Source: CAWCWK01 sp963842125 (GTDB lineage Bacteria; Pseudomonadota; Alphaproteobacteria; Rhizobiales; CAWCWK01). Taken from it: a stretch of 64,000 nt of DNA. Location of the stretch: NCBI GenBank assembly GCA_963842125.1, contig CAWJFE010000001.1, forward strand, positions 186,001 to 250,000, written 5' to 3'. A program made the translations under genes and the position numbers. This document shows positions 1 to 7,853 of this stretch, piece by piece. Within the stretch, counting starts at the first letter, position 1; the number at the start of each line of letters is the position of its first letter. The notes under the pieces were generated by a model that did not search any database, had not been told where the DNA came from, and was given only the letters and a program-made list of their open reading frames with translations.

Positions 1-838
1 CGAGCCGCTCGAAGCCGAGATCGAAGCGCTGGAGGCCGCGATCAAGCTCGCGCTCCTGCCCAAGGACGCCGCCGACGAGCGCTCGGTCATCCTCGAGGTC
101 CGCGCCGGCACGGGCGGCGACGAGGCGGCGCTTTTCGCGGGCGATCTCTTCCGCATGTATTCGCGCTACGCGCAGGACCATGGCTGGCGCGTCGAGGTGA
201 TGTCGGCGTCGGAAGGAGAGGTCGGCGGCTTCAAGGAGGTCATCGCCTCGGTGAAGGGCGCGGGCGCCTACGCCAAGATGAAGTTCGAATCGGGCGTTCA
301 CCGCGTCCAGCGCGTGCCCGACACCGAGACGCAAGGGCGCATCCACACCTCGGCCGCGACCGTGGCCGTGCTGCCCGAGGCCGAGGAGGTCGATGTCGAC
401 ATCAACCCCTCCGACCTCAAGATCGATACCTTCCGCGCGTCGGGCGCCGGTGGGCAGCACGTCAACACGACCGATTCGGCCGTGCGCATCACCCACCTGC
501 CGACGGGGACCGTCGTCGCCGTTCAGGACGAGCGCTCGCAGCACAAGAACAAGGCGCGCGCCATGCAGGTGCTCGCCAGCCGCATCTTCGACGCCGAGCG
601 CCAGCGGCTCGATGCCGAGCGGGCGGACGCGCGAAAGGGGCAAGTCGGCTCCGGCGACCGCTCCGAGCGCATTCGCACCTACAACTTCCCGCAAGGGCGC
701 GTGACCGATCACCGCATCAACCTCACGCTCTACAAGCTCGACAAGGTCATCACCGGAGAAGCGCTCGGCGACCTCGTCGACGCCCTCATCAGCGACCATC
801 AGGCGAGCCTTCTGACGCAGCTCGAAGGCGCCGGCTGA
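1..838 (+). CDS. prfA: Peptide chain release factor 1 (3' part)
   Basis: Class-I release factor that reads UAA and UAG in the ribosomal A site and triggers peptidyl-tRNA hydrolysis. The 5' end lies outside the window and the first complete codon starts at base 2. Visible are the end of the coiled N-terminal domain, the AGTGGDEAALF motif, the stop-codon recognition tripeptide in its RF1 form PDT (PxT, within RVPDTETQGR) and the catalytic GGQ in GAGGQHVNT. The C-terminal RSERIRTYNFPQGRVTDHR motif is intact. The PxT tripeptide separates it from RF2, which carries SPF. The methyltransferase gene prmC, the common downstream partner, is not present here; an unrelated small gene follows. Confidence 0.97.
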   Translation, partial: EPLEAEIEALEAAIKLALLPKDAADERSVILEVRAGTGGDEAALFAGDLFRMYSRYAQDHGWRVEVMSASEGEVGGFKEVIASVKGAGAYAKMKFESGVHRVQRVPDTETQGRIHTSAATVAVLPEAEEVDVDINPSDLKIDTFRASGAGGQHVNTTDSAVRITHLPTGTVVAVQDERSQHKNKARAMQVLASRIFDAERQRLDAERADARKGQVGSGDRSERIRTYNFPQGRVTDHRINLTLYKLDKVITGEALGDLVDALISDHQASLLTQLEGAG

Positions 839-943
839 TGCGACCGGCCGACACGGCCACCGGCGCGACCGCGAGGGCGTTCACAGTCCGTTAACCACAG
901 GCGCCGCGTAATGGAGGCTTCCAAGGAGGGGGCCTTTACCGCG

Positions 944-1360
944 ATGACCCATGCCGTCCACACCGGAATCCCTGATGCGCCCGCACCGATGGCGGCCATT
1001 CAGGACACGCTGGCCGACTACTGGCAGGTGCTGAAGCGCTACCACGCCGCGCCCGTCACCAAGCGCCCGCACCTTCTACGCAACCAGGTCTGGCTGCGCT
1101 GGCGCGGAGAGACGCATGCGCCCACGCGCGAGCGGCTGCGCCATTTCATCGACACCGAGCATAGGCGCCTCAAGACAGCTTATGGCGTCACCTCGCTGAC
1201 CGATCTCGCGCCGGGCTCGCGTCCTGCCAGGGACTGGGGCTGCCGCTGCCCGCATGCCGCCAACGAGGACGGCGCCGGCTTCCAGGGCTCGCCCCATCTC
1301 AAGGTGATCGCCGACGCCTGTCCGCTCCACGGCCGCGAGATGTGGCGCCTGCCGACCTGA
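944..1360 (+). CDS. Uncharacterised small Cys/His-containing protein
   Basis: A 138-residue soluble protein that I do not recognise. An in-frame ATG at 911 has no ribosome binding site, whereas ATG 944 has AAGGAGG at 923-929, so 944 is preferred. The protein is rich in Arg, His and Trp. Its C-terminal third carries CRCPH and later ACPLHGR, which could ligate a metal, but no known zinc-finger spacing is matched. There is no signal peptide or membrane segment. It lies 105 bp after prfA and about 80 bp before osmC on the same strand. No function is assigned. Confidence 0.7.
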   Translation: MTHAVHTGIPDAPAPMAAIQDTLADYWQVLKRYHAAPVTKRPHLLRNQVWLRWRGETHAPTRERLRHFIDTEHRRLKTAYGVTSLTDLAPGSRPARDWGCRCPHAANEDGAGFQGSPHLKVIADACPLHGREMWRLPT

Positions 1361-1440
1361 CCGCGCCCCGGCCGCAACTTCGGTGCGCGGCCGGCGTTCT
1401 CCCCGCCTGGACCACCGGGTCCGCAACGGGAGACATTTTC

Positions 1441-1878
1441 ATGAAACGTACTGGCAGCGCCGTCTGGCACGGCGCCCTCGGCGACGGCAAGGGCAGCACC
1501 TCCACCCAGAGCGGCACGCTCGACAAGACGCCTTATAGCTTCAAGAGCCGCTTCGAGGACGAGAGCGGTCGCTCGGGCACGAACCCCGAGGAGTTGTTGA
1601 CGGCCGCCCATGCCGGCTGCTTCACTATGCAGCTCGCCCACATGCTGGCCGACGCCGGCCACCCGGCCGAGACGCTGGAGACGGTGGCCGAGGTCAGCGT
1701 GGAGCAGCAGGGCGGCGGTTTCGCCATCACGACGTCGGTGCTCAAGCTGTCGGGCACCGTGCCCGGGATCGCCGACGCGGACTTTCAGCGCATCGCCGGC
1801 GAGGCCAAGACCGGCTGCCCGGTGTCGAAGGCCCTCGCCGGCGTCGACATCAGCCTCGATGCGACGCTGAACGGCTGA
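1441..1878 (+). CDS. osmC: OsmC family peroxiredoxin-like protein
   Basis: Thiol-dependent peroxidase of the OsmC/Ohr superfamily, 145 residues, expected in the cytoplasm to reduce organic hydroperoxides. Both redox cysteines are visible: Cys60 in AAHAGCFTM and Cys126 in KTGCPVSKAL. The N-terminal part with its WHG and GTNPEELL motifs is typical of the OsmC branch rather than Ohr. ATG 1441 has GGGAG about 8 bp upstream; the longer reading frame starting near 1342 begins inside the preceding gene's end and is not used. The stress gene csbD follows on the same strand. Confidence 0.93.
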   Translation: MKRTGSAVWHGALGDGKGSTSTQSGTLDKTPYSFKSRFEDESGRSGTNPEELLTAAHAGCFTMQLAHMLADAGHPAETLETVAEVSVEQQGGGFAITTSVLKLSGTVPGIADADFQRIAGEAKTGCPVSKALAGVDISLDATLNG

Positions 1879-1897
1879 CGACGCATGAAGGGCGCCC

Positions 1898-1922
1898 GGA
1901 ACGACGGCTCGAACCGGGCGTT
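1898..1922 (+). promoter_or_regulatory. Predicted EcfG (general stress sigma factor) promoter of csbD
   Basis: GGAAC at 1898-1902 and CGTT at 1919-1922 are separated by exactly 16 bases, matching the GGAAC-N16/17-CGTT consensus of the alphaproteobacterial general stress response. The downstream gene csbD is a plausible stress target. The two boxes sit in the arms of an inverted repeat (CGCCCGG at 1893-1899, CCGGGCG at 1914-1920), so the same DNA may also form a weak terminator for osmC. Assignment rests on the motif match alone. Confidence 0.7.
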
Positions 1923-1948
1923 CTACTTACACGCTCCGCCCGGTGGGT

Positions 1949-1982
1949 GATCCTCACGAACATCGGTGAGCGTGCGAGGATC
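1949..1982 (+). promoter_or_regulatory. csbD leader with two overlapping hairpins around the ribosome binding site
   Basis: GATCCTC at 1949-1955 can pair with GAGGATC at 1976-1982, which contains the csbD ribosome binding site GAGGA at 1976-1980. Alternatively CTCAC at 1953-1957 can pair with GTGAG at 1966-1970, leaving the binding site free. The two pairings share bases 1953-1955 and so exclude each other. A translational switch is an inference from base pairing only. Confidence 0.4.
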
Positions 1983-1987
1983 CTGTC

Positions 1988-2170
1988 ATGGGTGAATTGA
2001 CCGACAAGGCAAAGGCCGCCGCCAACAAGGCCGCCGGCAGCGCCAAGCAGGCCGTAGGCGACGCCACCAAGGACCAGAAGCTCAAGGACGAGGGCACGGC
2101 GCAAAAGGCCAAGGGCACCGTCCAGGACGTTTCCGGCTCCGTCAAAGGCGCGCTCGGCGACGACATCTAG
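1988..2170 (+). CDS. csbD: CsbD family stress protein
   Basis: A 60-residue, highly charged protein of the CsbD/YjbJ family, rich in Lys and Ala, with the family pattern of two repeated helical units (KAAGSAKQAVGDAT and KAKGTVQDVSGSVKGAL). No enzymatic role is known; members accumulate in stress and stationary phase. GAGGA at 1976-1980 precedes ATG 1988 at normal distance. An EcfG-type promoter about 65 bp upstream and a foldable leader suggest general-stress control. The gene ends before a bidirectional-looking hairpin and faces the phosphoglucomutase gene. Confidence 0.93.
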   Translation: MGELTDKAKAAANKAAGSAKQAVGDATKDQKLKDEGTAQKAKGTVQDVSGSVKGALGDDI

Positions 2171-2182
2171 GAACCGTTCCGG

Positions 2183-2234
2183 CCAAGACCGGAACCACGC
2201 TTCGGGAGCCAAGACCGGAACGACGCTTCGGGAG
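2183..2234. repeat. 26-bp tandem duplication
   Basis: Bases 2183-2208 and 2209-2234 are two head-to-tail copies of the same 26-bp unit starting CCAAGACCGGAAC, differing at one base. GTTCCGG at 2176-2182 can pair with CCGGAAC in either copy. It occupies the space between the convergent csbD and phosphoglucomutase genes. Confidence 0.85.
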
Positions 2235-2257
2235 GCCCGCCAGCGGGCCTCTCTTGC
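2233..2257. terminator. Terminator-like hairpin between csbD and pgm
   Basis: AGGCCCGC at 2233-2240 pairs perfectly with GCGGGCCT at 2243-2250, followed by CTCTT on the plus strand. The position between convergent genes suits termination of csbD and perhaps of both genes. The pyrimidine tail is short, so strength is uncertain. Confidence 0.6.
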
Positions 2258-2270
2258 CGTCTGGGGACCG

Positions 2271-3773
2271 TCAGATGGTCTGGTTGTAGTCGCCGACCTC
2301 GGGGTTCCGGCGCAGCACGGCGTCGACGCTGTGGAACATCTCGCGCATCCGGGCCTCCGAGACCGGGCTTTCGACGACGACGACGAGCTCGGGCTTGTTG
2401 GACGATGCCCGAAGGAGGCCCCACGTGCCGTCGTCGGCCACGACGCGCACGCCGTTGACCGTGATGAGTTCGTGGATGGCATGGCCGTCGATGGTCTCAC
2501 CGGCGCCGTGCATGCGCTCGAACTCTGCGACGACCTTGTCGACGACGCCGTATTTCGTCTCGTCGTCGCAATGGGGACTCATCGTCGGCGAGCCCCAGGT
2601 CTGGGGCAGGTCGCGGCGCAAGTCCGCCATCGTCTTGGTACTGGCGCGATCGAGCATGTCGCAGATCGCGATGGCCGAGACGCAGCCATCGTCGTAGCCG
2701 CGCCCGATCGGCTCGTTGAAGAAATAGTGGCCGGACTTCTCGAAGCCCGCGATGGCGCCGAGCTCGTTCACTCGCCGCTTGATATAGCTGTGGCCGGTCT
2801 TGAAGTAGTCCGTCACCGCGCCGTTGGCTTTCAGCACCGGGTCGGTCGCGTAGAGGCCCGTCGATTTGACGTCGACGACGAACTGCGCGTTCTCGTGGAT
2901 GGCCGAGATGTCGCGGGCGAGCATGACGCCGACCTTGTCGGCGAAGATCTCGGTGCCCTCGTTGTCGACCACGCCGCAGCGGTCGCCATCGCCGTCGAAG
3001 CCGAAGCCCACGTCGGCACCGTGCTCGTGGACGGCTTCCTCGATGGCTTTGAGCATCTTCATGTCTTCGGGATTGGGGTTGTAGCGCGGGAAGGTGTAGT
3101 CGAGCTCGGCATCGAGCGGGATGACCTCGCAGCCGATCGCCTCCAGCACGCGGGGCGCGAAGGCGCCGGCCGTTCCGTTGCCGCAGGCCGCGATGACCTT
3201 GAGCTTGCGCTTCAGCTTCGGGCGGTCCGTGAGTTGCTGAATGTAACCGTCGGCGAAGCCCTCGTGGAACCGGTAGGAGCCGCCGCCCCGCGCGTCGAAC
3301 TTCGCTCCGAGCACGATCTCCTTGAGGCGGCCCATCTCGTCCGGCCCGAAGGTGCGCGGCCGGTCGGCGCCCATCTTGACGCCGGTCCAGCCGTTCTCGT
3401 TGTGGGAAGCCGTGACCATCGCGACGGCCGGCACGTCGAGCGCGAACTGGGCGTAATAGGCCATCGGCGTCATGCACAGCCCGATATCGTGGACCTTCAC
3501 GCCGGCCGAGAGGAGGCCGGAGACGAGGGCGTATTTGATCGACGAGGAATAGGCGCGGTAATCGTGACCGGTCACGAGTTCGGGCTTGCCCATCTCCTGC
3601 AGCAGCGTGCCGAGCCCCATCCCCAGCGCCTGCACGCCCATGAGGTTGAGCTCGGTCTCGAAAAGCCAACGCGCGTCGTACTCCCGGAAGCCCGTCGGCT
3701 TGACCAGCGGCTCCGACTCGTAGGCGTAGGTGTTGGGCGTCAGCTGCGGCTTGGGCGTGGGAAAGTTCGACAT
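2271..3773 (-). CDS. Phosphomannomutase/phosphoglucomutase
   Basis: Alpha-D-phosphohexomutase of about 500 residues that interconverts hexose 1- and 6-phosphates for nucleotide-sugar and polysaccharide synthesis. The phosphoserine loop TASHNENGWTG (Ser123) and the magnesium loop DGDGDR (residues 260-265) are intact; the sugar-specificity loop lies near GFEKSGHYF. The C-terminal domain with TWGLLRASSNKPELVV binds the substrate phosphate. The start at 3773 (MSNFPTPK) is chosen because GAGGAGA sits ten bases upstream; the longer frame to 3833 lacks a binding site. Whether mannose or glucose phosphate is preferred cannot be read from the sequence. The gene is convergent with csbD. Confidence 0.93.
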   Translation of the reverse strand: MSNFPTPKPQLTPNTYAYESEPLVKPTGFREYDARWLFETELNLMGVQALGMGLGTLLQEMGKPELVTGHDYRAYSSSIKYALVSGLLSAGVKVHDIGLCMTPMAYYAQFALDVPAVAMVTASHNENGWTGVKMGADRPRTFGPDEMGRLKEIVLGAKFDARGGGSYRFHEGFADGYIQQLTDRPKLKRKLKVIAACGNGTAGAFAPRVLEAIGCEVIPLDAELDYTFPRYNPNPEDMKMLKAIEEAVHEHGADVGFGFDGDGDRCGVVDNEGTEIFADKVGVMLARDISAIHENAQFVVDVKSTGLYATDPVLKANGAVTDYFKTGHSYIKRRVNELGAIAGFEKSGHYFFNEPIGRGYDDGCVSAIAICDMLDRASTKTMADLRRDLPQTWGSPTMSPHCDDETKYGVVDKVVAEFERMHGAGETIDGHAIHELITVNGVRVVADDGTWGLLRASSNKPELVVVVESPVSEARMREMFHSVDAVLRRNPEVGDYNQTI

Positions 3774-3840
3774 GGGCGGCGCGTCTCCTCGGTCTCGTTG
3801 TCTTCCACATAGCGGAGACCGCGGGTGCGGCAAACCGTAC

Positions 3841-4362
3841 TCAGGGTACGAGCAGCATCCGCGTCGAGGAGAACTCGACGCGCGAGAAGCGCGCGAGCGC
3901 CGTCATGCCGAGGAGAGATTCGTGAAGCGCGCCCTTGGGCGAGACCGTCGCGGCCACGTCGCGCAGCGTCAGATGACCGATCGTGAGTTCGGGGATGACG
4001 ACCGGCGCGAGGCGCATCGTACCGTTGGCGGTGCCGACCTGGAGCGTGAAGTCGTCCGGGCCCGGATCGATGCCGAGCCGCGCCGCGTCCTCGCCCGTCA
4101 GGCCCACATAGGAGGCGCCCGAATCGACCATCAGCCGCAGCGGCGCCCCGCCGACCTCAGCCTCGGCCATGAAGTGTCCGTAGCCGTCCGCATAGAGCGC
4201 GAGGGCGGGCGCACCCTCATCGGTCCACGACACGCTCTGCTCGTGCGAGACCGAGGCCCAGGCGGCGGCCGCGATACGGGGCAGGCCGGGCAGCATCTGC
4301 GCGAGTACGGAAACGCTCACGAAGGCGACGAGGAAGAGGAGGGCGGCGCGGGTGATGAGCAT
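3841..4362 (-). CDS. Retropepsin-like aspartic protease, membrane-anchored
   Basis: A 173-residue clan AA protease of the single-domain bacterial retropepsin type, expected to act as a dimer. A hydrophobic N-terminal segment (about residues 5-23, ITRAALLFLVAFVSV) would anchor it with the catalytic domain in the periplasm. The catalytic loop reads LMVDSGASYVGL, with Ser replacing the usual Thr of D-T-G, which remains compatible with activity. A second conserved motif is SLLGMTALARF near the C terminus. A TTG at 4422 would extend it by 20 residues, but ATG 4362 directly before the membrane segment is more natural. It lies head to tail with pgm, about 70 bp upstream of its start. Confidence 0.85.
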   Translation of the reverse strand: MLITRAALLFLVAFVSVSVLAQMLPGLPRIAAAAWASVSHEQSVSWTDEGAPALALYADGYGHFMAEAEVGGAPLRLMVDSGASYVGLTGEDAARLGIDPGPDDFTLQVGTANGTMRLAPVVIPELTIGHLTLRDVAATVSPKGALHESLLGMTALARFSRVEFSSTRMLLVP

Positions 4363-4551
4363 GTCGGACCAACGGGGCAAGGTCGCCTTTGGTGCCACGC
4401 GAGCCCGCCAAACGCGCCCCAAACCTTACGCGATCGTTAACGCCGCGGCCTCGAAGCCCAATACCTGCGTCTCGCGATGGAACGGGCGTGCCGATCTGGA
4501 ACGGATTCGTTATCGACCCCACGGGGAACGTCGCTGGCCCTCATCGTTCCC

Positions 4552-5079
4552 TCAGCCCTGCGTCCCCTGGCGGATCGGCGGGGTGAATTGAAGGTCGAGG
4601 TCCCAGGGGAAGTAGATCCAGGTGTCCTGGCTGACCTCGGTCACGAAGGTGTCGACCATCGGCACGCCCATCGGCTTGGCGTAGACGGTGGCGAAATGGG
4701 CGTTGGGGAGCATGTCGCGCACGACCTTGGCGGTCTTGCCGGTGTCGACGAGGTCGTCGATCACCAGAACGTGCGATCCGCCCTTGCCCAGCGCCGCGAC
4801 CCGCTCGTCGACCGGCTTGATGACCTGCAACATCCCTTGCGCATCGTAGTCGTGATAGGAGGCGACGCAGACCGTCTCGATGGTCCGCACGCCAAGCTCC
4901 CGGCTGATGATGCCGGCCGGCACGAGCCCGCCCCGCGTGATCGCGACGATGGCCTCCCAACCCTCGCCGTCCCGCACGTCCTTGGCGATGGTCGAGAGGC
5001 GCCAGGACAGCGCCTTGCAGTCGCGGTGGAACTGGTCCCAGGAGACGGGAAAGGGTTTGGGATCGGTCGTGTCGCTCAT
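4552..5079 (-). CDS. gpt: Xanthine (xanthine-guanine) phosphoribosyltransferase
   Basis: Type I phosphoribosyltransferase of 175 residues that converts xanthine or guanine plus PRPP into XMP or GMP for purine salvage in the cytoplasm. The PRPP-binding loop VLVIDDLVDTGKTA is at about 104-117, and the early AITRGGLVPAG motif is present. The C-terminal segment with TWIYFPWDLDL matches the Gpt branch rather than Hpt. It starts 8 bp after the stop of the CinA-type gene on the same strand, so the two form one transcription unit. Confidence 0.93.
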   Translation of the reverse strand: MSDTTDPKPFPVSWDQFHRDCKALSWRLSTIAKDVRDGEGWEAIVAITRGGLVPAGIISRELGVRTIETVCVASYHDYDAQGMLQVIKPVDERVAALGKGGSHVLVIDDLVDTGKTAKVVRDMLPNAHFATVYAKPMGVPMVDTFVTEVSQDTWIYFPWDLDLQFTPPIRQGTQG

Positions 5080-5087
5080 GGTGGTCC

Positions 5088-5870
5088 TCAGGTTGGGGGC
5101 GTCGTTGTCAGGGCCTGGAGAAGGGTGCGCACCTCGGCCTCGGCGGCATCGAGTAGCGCGAGGTCGCGGCCGCGCAGCGTGACGAGAACGGCGTAGCGCG
5201 TGCCGTCGAAGCGCGGATAGCTGCCGATAAGGACGCCCGGGTGGCGCCGGTCGATCTCGCCCAGAGGCCCGGCGACATCGCCTTCCTTCAAGGGGGCCTC
5301 GAGCTGGCGCGTCTCGGGCACCACGCCCTGCTTCAGCGTCGGGCCGACGGCGTCGAGCATGGCCCTCATGATGGCGGGCACGCCGGCCATGACGATGACG
5401 TTGCCGATCCGAAAACCGGGCGCCTTGGAGACCGGATTGTCGATGAGCGTCGCGCCGTCCGGAATGCGTGCCATGCGCAGGCGCGCCTCGTTGAGCTGTC
5501 CGACACCGTGCCGCTCTTCCAGCATGGCGACGGCATCGGGGTGATGGTCGATGGATACGCCGAAGGCAGCGGCCACCGCATCGGCCGTGATGTCGTCATG
5601 CGTCGGGCCGATGCCGCCCGTCGTGAAGACGTAGGTGTTGCGTGCCCGGAGCGCGTCGAGCGCCTCGACGATCCGGTCCTGCCGGTCGGGCACGATGCGG
5701 GCCTCGTCGAGGTCGATGCCAAGGAGGGTCAGATAGTCGGCGATGGTACCGATATTGGTGTCCTTCACCCGGCCCGAGAGCACCTCGTCGCCGATCACGA
5801 GGACCGCGGCAGTGATCGAGGCGGCGGAGGGTTCGGGAGCGGAGGGTTCGGGGGAAGTGGGGTGCGACAT
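5088..5870 (-). CDS. Competence/damage-inducible CinA-type molybdopterin-binding domain protein
   Basis: A 260-residue protein made of the MoCF/MogA-like N-terminal domain of CinA, without the C-terminal nicotinamide-nucleotide amidohydrolase domain. Diagnostic motifs are LVIGDEVLSGRVKDTN, TTGGIGPTHDDIT and the PVSKAPGF region followed by VIVMAGVPAIM. In full-length CinA this domain hydrolyses ADP-ribose or NMN-related compounds; the substrate of short forms is uncertain. The start at 5870 (MSHPTSPEP) is the first methionine before the domain; the upstream extension to 6104 reads over the map promoter region and is not plausible. It is followed by gpt after 8 bp and is divergent from map. Confidence 0.88.
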   Translation of the reverse strand: MSHPTSPEPSAPEPSAASITAAVLVIGDEVLSGRVKDTNIGTIADYLTLLGIDLDEARIVPDRQDRIVEALDALRARNTYVFTTGGIGPTHDDITADAVAAAFGVSIDHHPDAVAMLEERHGVGQLNEARLRMARIPDGATLIDNPVSKAPGFRIGNVIVMAGVPAIMRAMLDAVGPTLKQGVVPETRQLEAPLKEGDVAGPLGEIDRRHPGVLIGSYPRFDGTRYAVLVTLRGRDLALLDAAEAEVRTLLQALTTTPPT

Positions 5871-6066
5871 GGCGCTTCCTAGCCGAGCCCACCGGGCCGA
5901 ACAAGCGCGCCGAGGTGGCTGCGTCGCTCCGCCTACGACGCCCTTGCGATACCCTTGCCCCGCGCCGCCATCTCGCACATCTTGCAAGGAGGGGCGCGAA
6001 GCGGATGGACGCGCTTCGGATTTCACAGGGCGGAACGGCATCGCGGCCGGACGCAGCGGGACACGC

Positions 6067-6879
6067 ATGATGGACACGCATACGATAGAGCCGGACGGCA
6101 TCATCCTCTACGGCGAGGATGCGTTCGCAGGCATGCGCGTCGCCGGCCAGCTGACCGCCAAGGCGCTCGACACGATGGCCGCCGAGGTCGCGCCGGGCGT
6201 CACGACGGCACGGATCGACCAGCTCGCCTACACCTTCGCGCGCGATCACGGGGCCTATCCGGCCACCCTCCTCTACAAGGGCTACCGGCATTCGACCTGC
6301 ACGTCGCTCAACCACGTCATCTGCCACGGCATCCCCAACGAGAAGCCGCTCAGGGACGGCGACATCCTCAACATCGACATTACGCTCATCGTCGATGGCT
6401 GGCATGGCGATTCGAGCCGTATGTATGCCGCCGGCGCCCCCTCCCGAAAGGCGCAGCGCATTTGCGAGATCGCCTTCCAATCGCTCCAGAAGGGCGTCGA
6501 GGCGGTGAGGCCCGGCGCCACGACCGGCGATATCGGCCATACCATCCAGTCCTACGCGGAAGGCGAGCGCGCCGGCGTGGTGCGCGAATTCTGCGGCCAC
6601 GGGCTCGGGCGCAAGTTCCACGAGGCGCCCAACATCATGCATTTCGGCCGGCCGGGCGAAGGCCATGTGCTGCGCCCCGGCATGATCTTCACCATCGAGC
6701 CCATGGTGAACGCCGGCAAGCCGGGCGCCAAGGTGCTCTCCGACGGCTGGACGGCCGTCACCCGCGACCGCTCGCTCTCGGCCCAGTTCGAGCATTCGGT
6801 CGGCGTTACGCCTGACGGCGTCGAGGTCTTCACCCATTCCCCGGCCGGTCTCGACAATCCTGTCGCGACTGCAGTCTAA
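6067..6879 (+). CDS. map: Methionine aminopeptidase, type I
   Basis: Removes the N-terminal methionine from nascent proteins. The 270-residue protein has the complete pita-bread fold ligand set: His87 (CHGIP), Asp104 (NIDIT), Asp115 (HGDSS), His178 (CGHGLG), Glu211 (IEPM) and Glu242 (FEHS). The start is ATG 6067 (MMDTHTIEP); the reading frame extends further upstream without methionine-aminopeptidase sequence. Only 5 bp separate it from radC, an arrangement common in Hyphomicrobiales. Confidence 0.95.
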   Translation: MMDTHTIEPDGIILYGEDAFAGMRVAGQLTAKALDTMAAEVAPGVTTARIDQLAYTFARDHGAYPATLLYKGYRHSTCTSLNHVICHGIPNEKPLRDGDILNIDITLIVDGWHGDSSRMYAAGAPSRKAQRICEIAFQSLQKGVEAVRPGATTGDIGHTIQSYAEGERAGVVREFCGHGLGRKFHEAPNIMHFGRPGEGHVLRPGMIFTIEPMVNAGKPGAKVLSDGWTAVTRDRSLSAQFEHSVGVTPDGVEVFTHSPAGLDNPVATAV

Positions 6880-6884
6880 GCGGC

Positions 6885-7853
6885 GTGGCGTCCAAGGGGG
6901 GTAAGCGCGGCCTCGACGACGGTTTCACCGCACTCCGGATCGGCGCCTACGGCAAGCCGGCGGGTATCGACAGCGAGGACGAACTCCCGGCAGAGGAGCC
7001 GCTCGAGGCTGGAGCGCCGGCGAACGAGGCGCCGGCGAGCGAGGCCGCTCCAGCGTTACCGCTGACGGCGTCTTCCGCCGAGATCTTCGCGCCGGTTTCG
7101 GCGACGGACGACGCCCCTCGGCTCAACGGGCCGCCGAGCGACCTCCCCGTTCCCACGACCCTTCATGCGCCGCGCTCTGAGCCCGACCACCGCCTCGGCC
7201 ATCGCGACCGGCTGCGCAAGCGGTTGCGGGAGGCGGGCGCCACGGCCGTCGCCGACTACGAGCTGCTCGAGATGACGCTCTTTCGCGCCATTCCGCGCCG
7301 CGACACCAAGCCCCTCGCCAAGACGCTTCTGAAGGAATTCGGCAGCCTCGCCGGCGTCATCAACGCCCCCGAGGCGCGGTTGCGGCAGGTGAAGGGCGTC
7401 GGCGATGCGGTCGTCTCGGAATTCCGCCTCATGGGCGCCGTCAGCCGCGCCGTCCTCAGAGAGGCGATCGAGGAGCGGCCGATCCTCTCATCCTGGGAGG
7501 CGGTACTCGACTATGCCCGCGCCCATATCGCCTTCTCCAACGTGGAGCATTTCCACGTCCTCTTCCTCGACAAGAAGAACCGGCTCATCCGCGACGAGAT
7601 CCAGCAGACCGGCACGGTCGATCACACGCCCGTCTATCCGCGCGAGGTCGTGCGCCGCGCGATCGAGCTCGATGCGACGGCCCTCGTCCTCGTCCACAAC
7701 CACCCGAGCGGCGACACGACGCCGAGCCGGGCCGACGTCGCGATGACGAAGACCGTCATCGAGGTCGCCCGCCCCCTCGGCATCGCCGTCCACGACCACG
7801 TCATCGTCGGCCGGCAGGGCCATGCGAGCATGAAGGGGATGCGGCTGATCTAG
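6885..7853 (+). CDS. radC: RadC/JAB-domain DNA repair-like protein
   Basis: Member of the RadC (UPF0758) family with a helix-hairpin-helix region (RQVKGVGDAVVSEF) and a C-terminal JAB/MPN metalloprotease-like domain. The metal motif VHNHPSGDTTPSRAD begins at about residue 270 and is intact. The real biochemical role of the family is unsettled. The start is GTG 6885, five bases after the map stop; no ATG lies upstream of the conserved region. Residues 1 to about 100 form an Ala/Glu/Pro-rich extension not found in typical RadC of roughly 225 residues. The stop codon TAG is the first bases of an intergenic repeat. Confidence 0.92.
   Translation: MASKGGKRGLDDGFTALRIGAYGKPAGIDSEDELPAEEPLEAGAPANEAPASEAAPALPLTASSAEIFAPVSATDDAPRLNGPPSDLPVPTTLHAPRSEPDHRLGHRDRLRKRLREAGATAVADYELLEMTLFRAIPRRDTKPLAKTLLKEFGSLAGVINAPEARLRQVKGVGDAVVSEFRLMGAVSRAVLREAIEERPILSSWEAVLDYARAHIAFSNVEHFHVLFLDKKNRLIRDEIQQTGTVDHTPVYPREVVRRAIELDATALVLVHNHPSGDTTPSRADVAMTKTVIEVARPLGIAVHDHVIVGRQGHASMKGMRLI

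Noticed and set aside
2331..3812. A 493-codon open frame antisense to the phosphoglucomutase gene
   Set aside because: It mirrors a conserved enzyme gene, has no recognisable domain, and long antisense frames are expected in GC-rich coding DNA.
4509..4550. EcfG-like motif GGAAC-N15-CGTT near gpt
   Set aside because: The spacer is 15 instead of 16-17 bases on either strand, and no gene is suitably placed downstream on the plus strand.
5596..6837. Long minus-strand frame across map
   Set aside because: Antisense shadow of methionine aminopeptidase; the composition is atypical and no motif is present.
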